Part shown: positions 48,900-57,695 of the stretch, piece by piece
How positions within the stretch are numbered: position 1 is the first letter of the stretch
Layout: each line of letters begins with the position of its first letter
Origin: Rothia sp. P100
Lineage (GTDB): Bacteria > Actinomycetota > Actinomycetes > Actinomycetales > Micrococcaceae
DNA length: 64,000 nt
Assembly (NCBI RefSeq): GCF_023712425.1
Contig: NZ_JAMAYG010000004.1
Coordinates: 186,001-250,000, forward strand
Direction of reading: 5' to 3'
Notes under the pieces: generated by a model
The model's input: the letters and a program-made list of their open reading frames with translations, nothing else
The model's database searches: none
Told to the model about the DNA's origin: nothing
Program-made: the position numbers and the translations under genes

Positions 48900-50243
48900 A
48901 TGACGACCTCACAGAACATCCCTACTCCCAGCAAGCCTGCCGGCTGGAAATTTGAGACCCAGCAAATTCACGCTGGTCAAGAACCTGACCCGGTCACCGG
49001 TGCACGAGCTTTGCCGATTTATCAGACCACCTCTTTTGTCTTCAAGGATTCACAGCAGGCGGCTAACCGTTTTGCTCTCTCTGAGTTGGGTCCCATCTAT
49101 ACCCGTATTAATAACCCCACCCAAGAAGCGGTAGAAAACCGTATCGCGGCCCTAGAAGGCGGAGTGGGAGCGCTGCTGCTCGCATCTGGTCAGGCAGCCA
49201 ATACTTTCTCGATTCTTAACATTGCCGGGGCAGGGGATCACATCGTTGCCTCGCCCTCTCTTTACGGCGGTACCTACAACCTCTTCAAATACACCCTGGC
49301 GAATTTAGGCATTGAAACTACTTTCGTTGATGACCCTGCAGACCCCGAAAGCTGGCGCGCTGCTGCCCGTCCTAACACCAAAGCTTTCTTTGGGGAGACC
49401 CTGCCTAACCCCCGCGGGGACGTGCTGGATATTGAACCCATTGCAGAAGTAGCTCACAGCGTGGGTGTTCCCCTTATCGTGGATAACACCGTAGCAACAC
49501 CTTATCTGCTGAACCCCATCAAGCACGGTGCTGATGTTGTGGTGCACTCTGCGACTAAATATCTAGGGGGCCACGGAACCTCTGTGGGTGGTGTCATCGT
49601 GGACGCAGGCACCTTCGACTACGGCGCTTACCCCGAAAAATACCCCCTCTTCAATCAGCCCGATGAGAGCTATCACGGCCTGGTCTACGCCCGCGACCTG
49701 GGTAAAGACGGCGCCTTTGGCGTCAACCTCTCTTACATTTTGAAAGCCCGCGTGTCCCTGCTCCGTGACCTGGGAGCATCAATTTCTCCGACCAATGCCT
49801 TTAACATAGCGATCGGGATCGAGACCCTCTCACTCCGCATGGAGCGACACGTGCAGAACGCCGCTGCAGTTGCCCGCTTCTTATCCGAGCATCCCGCAGT
49901 TGAATCGGTAGTTTACTCGGGTTTGGAAAGTTCACCCTACTACGGGCTGTCTCAGAAATACCTATCCCGTGGCGCCGGTGCAGTCCTGGGCTTCACTCTC
50001 AAGGACGCGGATGCTCCTACCGCCCAAAAATTTGTAGATGCGCTGTCCTTACACTCCCTCCTGGTCAACATTGGCGACGTGCGCAGCCTGGTAGTACACC
50101 CGGCGTCCACCACGCACAGCCAATCAACGCCAGATGAGCTAGCCGCCATCGGCATCAATCCCGCCTTTATTCGCCTCTCGGTGGGTATTGAGCATATCGA
50201 TGATATTTTGGCTGACCTCGAACTGGGCTTCGACGCACTTTAA
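48900..50243 (+). CDS. metY: O-acetylhomoserine sulfhydrylase (MetY)
   Basis: A 447-residue PLP enzyme of the Cys/Met metabolism family that joins O-acetylhomoserine with sulfide to give homocysteine. The N-terminal TQQIHAGQEPDPVTGARALPIYQTTSF and YTRINNPTQEAVENRIAALEGG are the MetY marks; the PLP lysine is Lys220 in HSATKYLGGHGTS. ATG 48900 has GGAG nine bases upstream; an in-frame GTG at 48777 lies inside the riboswitch hairpin and is rejected. It is regulated by the SAM-IV riboswitch and followed by metX after 18 bases, so both steps from homoserine are together. Confidence 0.95.
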   Translation: MTTSQNIPTPSKPAGWKFETQQIHAGQEPDPVTGARALPIYQTTSFVFKDSQQAANRFALSELGPIYTRINNPTQEAVENRIAALEGGVGALLLASGQAANTFSILNIAGAGDHIVASPSLYGGTYNLFKYTLANLGIETTFVDDPADPESWRAAARPNTKAFFGETLPNPRGDVLDIEPIAEVAHSVGVPLIVDNTVATPYLLNPIKHGADVVVHSATKYLGGHGTSVGGVIVDAGTFDYGAYPEKYPLFNQPDESYHGLVYARDLGKDGAFGVNLSYILKARVSLLRDLGASISPTNAFNIAIGIETLSLRMERHVQNAAAVARFLSEHPAVESVVYSGLESSPYYGLSQKYLSRGAGAVLGFTLKDADAPTAQKFVDALSLHSLLVNIGDVRSLVVHPASTTHSQSTPDELAAIGINPAFIRLSVGIEHIDDILADLELGFDAL

Positions 50244-50261
50244 AGTACGAAAGGTAAATCG

Positions 50262-51512
50262 ATGACGATTAAAACCTCGACCACTGATACCGCTGCTGGC
50301 ACCCGTGAGGACGGCGTACTTAAGTACGCCCAGATCGGCGACCTAGCCCTCGAAAACGGTGAAACTCTGCCCGACGTCGTCATTGGCTATGAAACCTGGG
50401 GAACCCTCAATGAAGCCGGCGATAATGCGGTGTTGATTCTGCACGCGCTGACCGGTGACACCCACGTCTCTGCTGGTCGCGCGGCTTCGGATGCTCCGGC
50501 AGAAGTGCGGGCGGCAGCTGAAGCAGGTGGTTGGTGGCCTACCGCTGTGGGCCCAGGGCGAGTCATCGATACCGATAAGTACTTTGTGGTGTCCCCCAAT
50601 ATGGTGGGGGGGTGCTACGGCTCAACAGGACCGGCTTCCCCCTCACCCCTTTCCATAGATCCTGAAGGCAAACCCTGGGGCTCCCGCTTCCCAGCTGTTA
50701 CCATTCGGGACAGCGTCCACGCCGAGAAGGTACTGGCTGATCAGCTGGGCATTACGTCTTTCCACCACGTGGTGGGTGGCTCACTGGGTGGAGCGCGCGC
50801 CATTGAATGGGCGGTGACTTACCCCTCCCTGGTGCGGTCGGTAGCTGTGCTGGCTTCGGGTTCGGCAGCTACAGCCGAACAAATTGCCTGGGGGCACATG
50901 CAGAATCTAGCGATACGCCAGGACCCCAACTTTGCCGGCGGCGATTACTACGACGGCCCCGCTCCTGATACCGGGCTGGCCCTTGCCCGACGTATCGCGC
51001 ACACCACCTACCGTTCAGCGGCTGAACTGCACTTCCGGTTTGGGCGCGACGAACAGCCGGGCCACGAGGTACTTGCCCCCAAGTACAGTGAGCGCGGCCG
51101 CTACCAGGTGGAAAACTACCTGGATTACCATGGGCAGAAGTTGACCGCACGTTTTGACGCTAACTCCTACCTAGCGATCAACGAGGCGCTACTGAGCCAC
51201 GATGTGGCACGTGGTCGCGGCAATCTTGAGAAAGCGCTGGCTCTTTCCACCTGTCGATGGACGCTTGCCTACGTAGACTCGGACCGCCTCTTCTTCCCAT
51301 CCGACACCCAGATTATTGCTGCATCCCTGCCGCAGCCGGTGGAGCCCGCCGTGATCCATTCACCCTGTGGACATGACGGTTTTCTGATTGAACACCGCCA
51401 GCTGGAGCGCATTCTGCTGCAGAGCTTTGAGGCGCAGGACGCTGCAGACGGGCAGAAGACTCGCTCAGCCGGCCGCGCCTACCCACGCAAATATTTGAGG
51501 GTGGTCGCCTAA
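50262..51512 (+). CDS. metX: Homoserine O-acetyltransferase (MetX)
   Basis: A 416-residue alpha/beta-hydrolase-fold enzyme that acetylates homoserine with acetyl-CoA, supplying MetY. The nucleophile elbow GGSLGGARA has Ser174, and the C-terminal SPCGHDGFLIE has His371; NMVGGCYGSTGPASP is the MetX landmark for substrate binding. The protein also has a GGTAGC-free normal N-terminus starting at ATG 50262 with GAAAGG nine bases before. It is the second gene behind the riboswitch. Alternative succinyl donors cannot be excluded but the acetyl form is typical in actinobacteria. Confidence 0.95.
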   Translation: MTIKTSTTDTAAGTREDGVLKYAQIGDLALENGETLPDVVIGYETWGTLNEAGDNAVLILHALTGDTHVSAGRAASDAPAEVRAAAEAGGWWPTAVGPGRVIDTDKYFVVSPNMVGGCYGSTGPASPSPLSIDPEGKPWGSRFPAVTIRDSVHAEKVLADQLGITSFHHVVGGSLGGARAIEWAVTYPSLVRSVAVLASGSAATAEQIAWGHMQNLAIRQDPNFAGGDYYDGPAPDTGLALARRIAHTTYRSAAELHFRFGRDEQPGHEVLAPKYSERGRYQVENYLDYHGQKLTARFDANSYLAINEALLSHDVARGRGNLEKALALSTCRWTLAYVDSDRLFFPSDTQIIAASLPQPVEPAVIHSPCGHDGFLIEHRQLERILLQSFEAQDAADGQKTRSAGRAYPRKYLRVVA

Positions 51513-51583
51513 CTATAATGCTCGGCAAAAGCCCGGGGAAGCTATGTTAGGTTGGAAAAAACACCCCGCCCAAAGGAAAACTT

Positions 51584-52270
51584 ATGTCCCAGTACCTGGT
51601 TGATTTTTCAAATGCCGAGCCAGCACGGGCAGGCACCCACCTGGTGGTGCTCTTGCACGGTTATGGTTCTCACGAACGAGACCTTACCGGGCTGATCCCT
51701 TACCTTCCATCCGATAAGGTAACCTACGCGTCCCTACGTGCCCCACAACCGGTGGGGTATGCGCTCCCCGCGGACGCTGAGAGCGCTTATATTGGCCAAG
51801 CAGCCATGGGCTACCAGTGGTGGCCGCTGAATGCTCAGCTAGAAACGGTTGGCTTTCGAGCCATTGAGCTGACGACCGACTATGTACTGGACTGGCTAGA
51901 ACCCCTAGTTGCTGACCACAAGAGCGTTACCCTGCTGGGCTTCTCCCAAGGCATGGCCGTGGCGACTTCCGTGGCCCGCCGCCGTCCCGAGCTTATTACT
52001 GCCGTGGTGGGGCTTTCTGGCTACGCAGTAGACGGCGGTTCTGATTACTTTAGGGACGCCGAGCTCACCGGGAATCAGAAACTACAACTTTTCTGGGGGA
52101 GGGGAGACTCAGACCCCGTCATCACCGCAGAGAAGATTGAATTCACCCAGCAGTGGGCGGGGAAGTATACCCAGGTGGAGCAAGAGCTTTACCCCGGCTT
52201 AGCCCACGGCATCGCTGCTCATGAGTTGACTCATATTTCGGCTTATTTGAGTGAAAAGGTGCTGGGTTAG
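51584..52270 (+). CDS. Phospholipase/carboxylesterase-type alpha/beta hydrolase
   Basis: A 228-residue serine hydrolase like YpfH and acyl-protein-thioesterase/carboxylesterase proteins. LVVLLHGYGSHERDL holds the oxyanion-hole HG; the nucleophile elbow LLGFSQGMAVAT has Ser121; an Asp lies near SDPVIT and the catalytic His near GLAHGIAAHEL. No signal peptide. ATG start with AAAGGAAA before it. The substrate is unknown. Its stop codon overlaps the stop of the convergent S4-domain gene. Confidence 0.9.
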   Translation: MSQYLVDFSNAEPARAGTHLVVLLHGYGSHERDLTGLIPYLPSDKVTYASLRAPQPVGYALPADAESAYIGQAAMGYQWWPLNAQLETVGFRAIELTTDYVLDWLEPLVADHKSVTLLGFSQGMAVATSVARRRPELITAVVGLSGYAVDGGSDYFRDAELTGNQKLQLFWGRGDSDPVITAEKIEFTQQWAGKYTQVEQELYPGLAHGIAAHELTHISAYLSEKVLG

Positions 52271-52488
52271 TCCCTTTCCACCTGCACTGCCATACCATTG
52301 AGTTCCACGACGTCCCCGGGGTGGAGCTGTTTGCCGCGCTGTTCACAGATTTCATCGTTGACCTTGACCAAGCCATCCTGAATGACGTTGCGGGCGTGGG
52401 TGCCGTTTTCTACCAGGTTAGCCAGTTTCAAGAACTGACCTAGACGGATCATCTCGTCACGAATAAAAACAGGTTCAATGTTGCTCAT
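52267..52488 (-). CDS. S4-domain RNA-binding protein (YaaA/RqcP-like)
   Basis: A 73-residue protein consisting of a single S4 domain: IRLGQFLKLANLVENGTHARNVIQDGLVKVNDEI is the characteristic helix-loop-helix, and the last strands KQLHPGDVVELNG complete it. Small S4 proteins bind structured RNA, such as ribosomal or tRNA elements. The ATG at 52488 lies seven bases after TAAAGT, suggesting a leaderless mRNA; a 46-residue upstream extension overlaps the glyS region and is implausible. Its stop overlaps the stop of the convergent esterase gene by four bases. Confidence 0.88.
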   Translation of the reverse strand: MSNIEPVFIRDEMIRLGQFLKLANLVENGTHARNVIQDGLVKVNDEICEQRGKQLHPGDVVELNGMAVQVERD

Positions 52489-52626
52489 ACCCCATACTTT
52501 ACCGCCCCATATGCCCCGGTGCGTGCGGTAGGCTGGTAGGTGCACGCGTCCACAGATGAGCGTGCATTTTTTGCAAATCCAAGCACGCCACAACCGGTGG
52601 CGCAGGCTCATAGGAGTATCCAACAC

Positions 52627-54009
52627 ATGGCAGCGAAGTCCACGCTCGATAACGTCATCTCACTCGCGAAGCGCCGCGGGTTCGTCTTCCAGGCAGGTGA
52701 AATCTACGGCGGTTCCCGCTCAGCCTGGGACTACGGCCCCCTGGGCGCAGAGCTCAAAGAGAACATCCGTCAGCAGTGGTGGCAGACCTTTGTCCGCGGA
52801 CGCGAAGACATGGTGGGTCTGGACTCCTCTATTATCCTGCCTAAGGCAGTGTGGGAGGCTTCCGGGCACGTAGCAACCTTCACCGACCCCCTGGTGGAGT
52901 GCCTCTCCTGCCACTCACGCCACCGCCAGGACCATCTGATTGAAGCCTTTGAAGCCAAGAAGGGCCGCGCACCTGAAAACGGAATGGACGATATCGTCTG
53001 CCCTAAGTGCGGCAATAAGGGCCAGTGGACCGAACCGCAGAACTTCTCAGGTCTCATGAAGACCTTCTTGGGCCCGGTGGATAATGAAGAGGGCCTACAC
53101 TTTATGCGCCCCGAGACCGCTCAGGGTATCTTCGTGAACTTCAACAACGTGGTGACTGCCTCCCGCAAGCGCCCGCCTTTCGGCATCGGCCAAATCGGCA
53201 AGGCTTTCCGCAACGAAATCACCCCCGGTAACTTCATCTTCCGTACCCGTGAGTTCGAACAGATGGAAATCGAGTACTTTGTGCACCCCGACGATGCACC
53301 CAAGTACTACGACCAGTGGATTGAAGACTGCTGGAACTGGTTCATTGACCTGGGTATCAACCCCGATAATATGCGCAAGTTTGACGTCCCCGACGACGAC
53401 CGCGCCCACTACTCAGCTGGCACCATGGACCTTGAATACCGCTTCGGTTTCCAAGGCAGCGAATGGGGTGAGCTGATGGGCGTTGCCAACCGCACTAACT
53501 ATGACTTGGGCGTGCACAATGAGCACTCCAATGCCAAGCTCGAATACTTTGACCAGGGCACGGGCGAACGCTACGTTCCCTACGTCATCGAGCCTTCCTT
53601 CGGTTTGACCCGCGCGATGATGGCTTTCCTGGTGGATGCTTATGTCGAGGATGAAGCACCCAACACTAAGGGTGGCGTGGATAAGCGCACCGTGCTGAAG
53701 CTGGACCCGCGTCTGGCTCCCGTCAAGGCTGCCGTTCTACCCCTGTCCAAGAAGGAAGACCTGGTTCCCTCAGCCAAGAAGCTGGCCAACGAACTGCGCC
53801 GCAATTGGAACATCGACTATGATGACGCCGGTGCAATCGGCCGCCGCTACCGCCGCCAGGACGAAATCGGCACCCCCTTCTGCATCACGGTGGACTTCGA
53901 CACCCTCGAAGACCAGGCAGTCACCATCCGCGAGCGCGATACCATGGCTCAGGAACGTGTAGCTCTCGATCAGGTCACCGCCTACTTGGCAGCTAAGATA
54001 GCTGGCTAA
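52627..54009 (+). CDS. glyS: Glycyl-tRNA synthetase (dimeric class II)
   Basis: A 460-residue alpha2-type synthetase that charges tRNA(Gly). Class II motifs: motif 1 region [10 protein letters not shown], motif 2 with [21 protein letters not shown], and motif 3 with SFGLTRAM. Insert with four cysteines (CLSCHSRH and CPKCGNK) forms a zinc-type site. The C-terminal anticodon-binding domain (about 360-460) is present. ATG 52627 has AGGAG ten bases upstream. No auxiliary beta-type subunit is needed. The stretch from 52489 to 52626, which might be read as an N-terminal extension, is treated as leader/promoter. Confidence 0.97.
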   Translation: MAAKSTLDNVISLAKRRGFVFQAGEIYGGSRSAWDYGPLGAELKENIRQQWWQTFVRGREDMVGLDSSIILPKAVWEASGHVATFTDPLVECLSCHSRHRQDHLIEAFEAKKGRAPENGMDDIVCPKCGNKGQWTEPQNFSGLMKTFLGPVDNEEGLHFMRPETAQGIFVNFNNVVTASRKRPPFGIGQIGKAFRNEITPGNFIFRTREFEQMEIEYFVHPDDAPKYYDQWIEDCWNWFIDLGINPDNMRKFDVPDDDRAHYSAGTMDLEYRFGFQGSEWGELMGVANRTNYDLGVHNEHSNAKLEYFDQGTGERYVPYVIEPSFGLTRAMMAFLVDAYVEDEAPNTKGGVDKRTVLKLDPRLAPVKAAVLPLSKKEDLVPSAKKLANELRRNWNIDYDDAGAIGRRYRRQDEIGTPFCITVDFDTLEDQAVTIRERDTMAQERVALDQVTAYLAAKIAG

Positions 54010-54040
54010 AGAGTAGATAACCTCACATAAACTCACGAGG

Positions 54041-54088
54041 GTGCGCTTCACGTCAGCTACAACGAGCTGACGTGAAGCGCATCTTTTG
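54041..54088. terminator. Bidirectional terminator between glyS and the CDF transporter gene
   Basis: Perfect 16-bp stem (54043-54058 with 54065-54080), loop ACAACG, followed by ATCTTTTG on the plus side. It is between two convergent genes. Confidence 0.92.
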
Positions 54089-54135
54089 TTTATTAACCCT
54101 CAGTGGTCTTGTGCCTGAGGGGACTAAGGGTTGAT

Positions 54136-55083
54136 CTAGGGTAGCTGGTCGTAGTGACCCGCTGCTTGCAGAGATTCAGGCTCAATCTGGAAGGTTGAAT
54201 GCCTGATACTGACCTCGAAGTGTTCAGCAACGCAGGTCTGTAACCGTTTGAGGGTTTCGACGGCGCACCCATCGGTTAAGCAGTCATCCTTAACGACCAC
54301 ATGGGCGGTTAATATCGGTAGGTCTGAGGAGATTTGGCTGGCATGCAAATCGTGCACAGCCACCACGTGGGGAAGAGTCTCTAGATGCCGGCGTACGTCC
54401 TCTACGTCCAGTCCCCGCGGTGCCGATTCTAGGAGTACGCTCACTGTTTCTTTTAGCAGCTTGAGGGTTCGGGGCACGATCAGCAGACCTATGAGAATGG
54501 CGGCAAGGGCGTCAGCCTGCAGCCAGCCGGTCAGCGCGATTATTATTGCTCCAGCAATGACCGCAACTGATCCCAGGGCATCATTGACCACCTCCAAGAA
54601 AGCCGCGCGCATATTAAAGTTGCGGCGATCCCCGCCCAGTAAAATCAGTATCATTACCACATTGACGGCTAGGCCGAGTGTGCCAAAGACTAGCAGCTCT
54701 CTGGTGGCTAGGGGCTGGGGATCAAAAAAGCGCTGTACTGCTTCAACCATCACAAAAGCCCCGACCCCCAGTAGCATCGCTGCTTGAACCATCGCTGCCA
54801 GCACTTCAAGGCGCTTGAGCCCCCAGGTGCGTCGAGCGGACGGCGGGCGAGCAGCCAGATGAGCCACAATGAGGGCAACGGTGACCCCGATAGCGTCGGT
54901 GGCAACGTGAACGGTGTCAAAAAGTAAAGCAAGCGAGCCGGTAACCCAGGCACCCACCAACTGGATGATAAAAAGCGACCAGGCAATGAGAACAACTGCT
55001 AACAGCTGCCGAGTGTTAACACCGGCAAAGTAATCATGAGAATGCTCAGAGCCATGCTGGTGGGAATGTGAATGCGCTGCCAC
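54136..55083 (-). CDS. Cation diffusion facilitator family transporter
   Basis: A 315-residue CDF exporter with a His-rich N-terminus (AAHSHSHQHGSEHSH), six TM helices and a C-terminal cytoplasmic domain (about 225-315). Metal site A has HxxxD in TM2 (DTVHVATD), as in Zn transporters; in TM5 the position usually filled by His reads Glu (LEVVNDALGS), giving ExxxD. It probably exports divalent metal (Zn, perhaps Co or others) by proton antiport. I chose GTG 55083 because AGGGAG lies seven bases upstream; longer frames overlap the upstream GNAT gene and look non-coding. It follows the GNAT gene by about 125 bases on the same strand. Confidence 0.9.
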   Translation of the reverse strand: MAAHSHSHQHGSEHSHDYFAGVNTRQLLAVVLIAWSLFIIQLVGAWVTGSLALLFDTVHVATDAIGVTVALIVAHLAARPPSARRTWGLKRLEVLAAMVQAAMLLGVGAFVMVEAVQRFFDPQPLATRELLVFGTLGLAVNVVMILILLGGDRRNFNMRAAFLEVVNDALGSVAVIAGAIIIALTGWLQADALAAILIGLLIVPRTLKLLKETVSVLLESAPRGLDVEDVRRHLETLPHVVAVHDLHASQISSDLPILTAHVVVKDDCLTDGCAVETLKRLQTCVAEHFEVSIRHSTFQIEPESLQAAGHYDQLP

Positions 55084-55207
55084 ACTTTCTCCCTTTTTCT
55101 TGCGTCTAACCTTTAAAGAAAAACTACACCGGTGAGACCGGGATAGCAAATGGTGAGCTGAGAGAAAGGGCGGTGGAAGCGTTTGCCCCAGGGGCCGCCC
55201 GAGCAGA

Positions 55208-55828
55208 CTAAATGGCGACCTGAGTTTCTGATAGCTGCAGGTACCCATTAACACTGCGAGCCGCCTCCCAATCCTTTCTAATGACAGCCTTGAGAAGGGC
55301 GTCATGGAAGGTGCCATCAATGCAGAGCGCCTCGCGGCGGCGCCCTTCAGGTACAAAGCCGCAGGAGGTATAGACGTGGCGGGCACGGGCATTGAAATCG
55401 TAGACTTCAAGCTCAATACGGTTGAGGCCCAGGTGCTCAAAACCGTAGTCCACCATCAGCTTAGTGGCCTCAGTACCGTAGCCCTTATTCTGCCCGGCCT
55501 TGCCGATAGCGATGCGGTAGTTGACTGAGAGGTTGTTGGGATCGTACTCGTTGAACACGACTTCCCCCACATACTGATCTAATTCAGGTACATAAATCGC
55601 CAGGTCAAGACGATTCTGCTTTTCGTTGCGGCGACCGTACCACTCACGGGTACGCGCCTCATCGAAGGGATGGGTCTCGGTGATACGAGAATGTGCGGTG
55701 CCGGTCTTGATGAGTACGTCAGGCTCCTGCAAGATACCAATCATCGCGTCAATGGCGCGGTCATCGAGGGGGCGAAGTTCAACTTTAGAACCGCGCAAAA
55801 TGGGTTTTGTCACAAGAGGTGAGGTCAT
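55208..55828 (-). CDS. GNAT N-acetyltransferase (RimJ/RimL-like)
   Basis: A 206-residue acetyltransferase. The acetyl-CoA-binding motif A region is GKAGQNKGYGTEATKLMVDYGFEHLGLNRIELEVYDFNARARHVYTSCGFV, characteristic of RimJ/RimL-type protein or antibiotic acetyltransferases. Substrate is unknown. The ATG has only weak purines before it, but TAGATT lies six bases upstream, so it may be leaderless. It precedes the CDF gene on the same strand. Confidence 0.88.
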   Translation of the reverse strand: MTSPLVTKPILRGSKVELRPLDDRAIDAMIGILQEPDVLIKTGTAHSRITETHPFDEARTREWYGRRNEKQNRLDLAIYVPELDQYVGEVVFNEYDPNNLSVNYRIAIGKAGQNKGYGTEATKLMVDYGFEHLGLNRIELEVYDFNARARHVYTSCGFVPEGRRREALCIDGTFHDALLKAVIRKDWEAARSVNGYLQLSETQVAI

Positions 55829-56024
55829 GACACCAATCTATAAAGAAGGTAAGAAATGCTGGGAACAACCATCATTCTAAGCGGTAACCGGCAGGTAAAG
55901 ACAAGTTGAAACTTTCTCGGTTCGCGGTGGGCGTTCAGGGGCAGTGTTGCTACTCTCTGCACCAGCGCTGGGAGCGTCCGCTAGAGTAGGTGAGTACCCC
56001 ACAATGAGAGACCGGAAGGCACCT

Positions 56025-56987
56025 GTGAACGACTACATCTACCGCCCCTGGCAGTCTGGCGATGACCTTGCACTTTTGCAGTACTGGAACGACCCCGAAA
56101 ACCACCAGGTAGCTGCATTCCGCTCGTCCTTCGCTGAGAGTAGCAATGAACCTTTCATCCGCACTATCGTTGCTGAGCATCAGGGTGTTCCTGTGGGGGC
56201 CGGTGTTATTTATGAGACCTCGCTGCATACTCAACGTCTCTGGGCGTATGTAGAGGTTGCCCCCGACCACCGCCGTAAGGGTGTCGGGTCTGCCCTGTTG
56301 CAACATCTCAAAGATGCCGCGCAGCAGGCGCCCAGCGGCGTGACTGCCCTGCGCAGCAAGACCGTGCCGGAATCAGTAGGTCTTGCGTTCGCCGAACATC
56401 ACGGTTTCAGCGTATTGCAGCGCTCTCGCATGGTGCGGGTAGAAGCCGGCGGTGTGCCAGCGGTGCCCCTGCATCAGGACGAGGCGGAGCGCCTTACACA
56501 GTCCATTGAGGACATCGCTACTGGCTCAGTGGAACTGACGCAGTGTTTTTGGGAGTTTTATACAGCAGTTCATGCTTGGGACCCTCCTGCCCAGACCTCA
56601 GTTGGACGCGTGAACCGTCTCTTCCTTTCCGATGAAGCAGAAGCCCTTGGTGCGGTCGTCCTGCGTGATGACGTACTACGCGCTCAGCGGGAAGGCAAAA
56701 AGGGCTTGATCAGTGCCTTTGCCATTAGCTACCGCCCACTAGCAGTAGATGCCGGTCAGATGAAGCTGGCGGAGGATGATGCGACCGATGTCACCATTGG
56801 TTACCGCCCCGGTCACCCGGCCGCGCGTGAGGCGATTCTTCAGCTCCTTTCGGTGATGGTAGGGCAGTATGCTGTGAATATCGAGGTGGATGACTCTATG
56901 GAGGATTTAGCGGTGATGATTGACCAGCTCATCTCTATGGGCTCTGCGTCGGTGACGAGCACCTCCCTAGTAATTGCTGATAGCTAA
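56025..56987 (+). CDS. Tandem-type GNAT acetyltransferase
   Basis: A 320-residue protein. The N-terminal half is a GNAT domain (RLWAYVEVAPDHRRKGVGSALLQHLKDAA, motif A, at about 70-98, and LAFAEHHGF in motif B). The second half (about 160-320) is weakly GNAT-like in length and layout, as in other two-domain actinobacterial enzymes such as mycothiol synthase, but I cannot see a clear acetyl-CoA motif there. GTG 56025 is preferred because GGAAGG lies five bases upstream; ATG 56004 is an alternative. Function unknown. Confidence 0.85.
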   Translation: MNDYIYRPWQSGDDLALLQYWNDPENHQVAAFRSSFAESSNEPFIRTIVAEHQGVPVGAGVIYETSLHTQRLWAYVEVAPDHRRKGVGSALLQHLKDAAQQAPSGVTALRSKTVPESVGLAFAEHHGFSVLQRSRMVRVEAGGVPAVPLHQDEAERLTQSIEDIATGSVELTQCFWEFYTAVHAWDPPAQTSVGRVNRLFLSDEAEALGAVVLRDDVLRAQREGKKGLISAFAISYRPLAVDAGQMKLAEDDATDVTIGYRPGHPAAREAILQLLSVMVGQYAVNIEVDDSMEDLAVMIDQLISMGSASVTSTSLVIADS

Positions 56988-57009
56988 AACTAAGAGAGTC
57001 TTTCTTTCC

Positions 57010-57348
57010 ATGGATGATGTACGCGTAGAGCGTGTACTGCGGGCTGTTGAGTGCATCCCCTGCGGTTCAGTGGCTACCTATGGAGACATTGGGGACGTAA
57101 CAGGGGAGTCTGCCCGTGTGATTGGGCGAGTACTGGCTCTTTGGGGGTCAAATGTGCCCTGGTGGCGCGTCTGTAATAGCAAGGGTGAGATTCCCGGTCA
57201 CAGCGCAGAAGCTCTTGAGCTTTGGTTGGCTGATAAGTTGCCAGTCAAAGCTCAGGGGTCACTAAAATTAGTGGACTGCAGGGTAAACGTTGCAGGGCTG
57301 AAAGACCAGGTCGCGACGGTGTTTGATGGTCTTGAGGGCAATTCATGA
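57010..57348 (+). CDS. Alkyltransferase-like (Atl) DNA-binding protein
   Basis: A 112-residue MGMT-fold protein with VERVLRAVECIPCGSVATYGDIG at the N-terminus and the helix-turn-helix VTGESARVIGRVLA. Where DNA alkyltransferases have the active-site PCHRV, this has PWWRVCNSKGEIP, so the reactive cysteine is replaced by Trp. Such Atl proteins bind O6-alkylguanine without repairing it and direct nucleotide excision repair. The role is inferred from this substitution. ATG 57010; ribosome-binding site is weak. It follows the tandem GNAT gene by 22 bases. Confidence 0.85.
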   Translation: MDDVRVERVLRAVECIPCGSVATYGDIGDVTGESARVIGRVLALWGSNVPWWRVCNSKGEIPGHSAEALELWLADKLPVKAQGSLKLVDCRVNVAGLKDQVATVFDGLEGNS

Positions 57349-57695
57349 GGGGTAAAGAAAGCGCCGTCCTCCATGCCTGAATGGAAGGACGGCGCCGGAA
57401 TCTTCAAAAGACTCCTCTAATACAATACATGTTTTTAGACCCTAATCCCAGTTTATTATCTGTTCTGGCATGTCAGAAGTATCATGTCTAGACATGTTGG
57501 GATTAGTGGGGTTCTGTACTAAGTTTAGGTAAATAGGGGTGAAAAATAATTTAAAAAGCCAGCTTAGGTATTTGCCAAGTATGCTGTTAATGAGTAGTGT
57601 TACTAGTGTGCTAGGGTATAAGACTCCTTACAGGTAAGGGTCTCTTAAGCTCTCGTGCACCGTCCATGAAAATACTCCGAAAGGGAGCAAGACCT
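57349..57695. other. Intergenic region with palindrome and promoter upstream of the DUF2382 gene
   Basis: No credible gene. Contents: a hairpin with 10-bp stem at 57361-57395 (GCGCCGTCCT / AGGACGGCGC), probably terminating the Atl transcript; an inverted repeat CTAATCCCA/TGGGATTAG (57442-57506) framing the 14-bp palindrome CATGTCTAGACATG (57483-57496); and an A/T-rich stretch around 57540-57570. GGGTAT at 57614-57619 resembles the -10 of general-stress sigma factors, but the matching -35 is poor. Confidence 0.5.
57442..57506. promoter_or_regulatory. Nested inverted repeats around a 14-bp palindrome, candidate operator
   Basis: Outer arms CTAATCCCA (57442-57450) and TGGGATTAG (57498-57506) pair perfectly; inside, CATGTCTAGACATG (57483-57496) is a perfect palindrome, and another CATGTC lies at about 57468. 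This arrangement suggests a protein-binding site for the DUF2382 or Atl region. Confidence 0.45.

Noticed and set aside
55084-55440. 119-residue N-terminal extension of the CDF transporter
   Set aside because: It overlaps the upstream GNAT gene and has a composition unlike a protein; GTG 55083 has a good site and starts the His-rich region.
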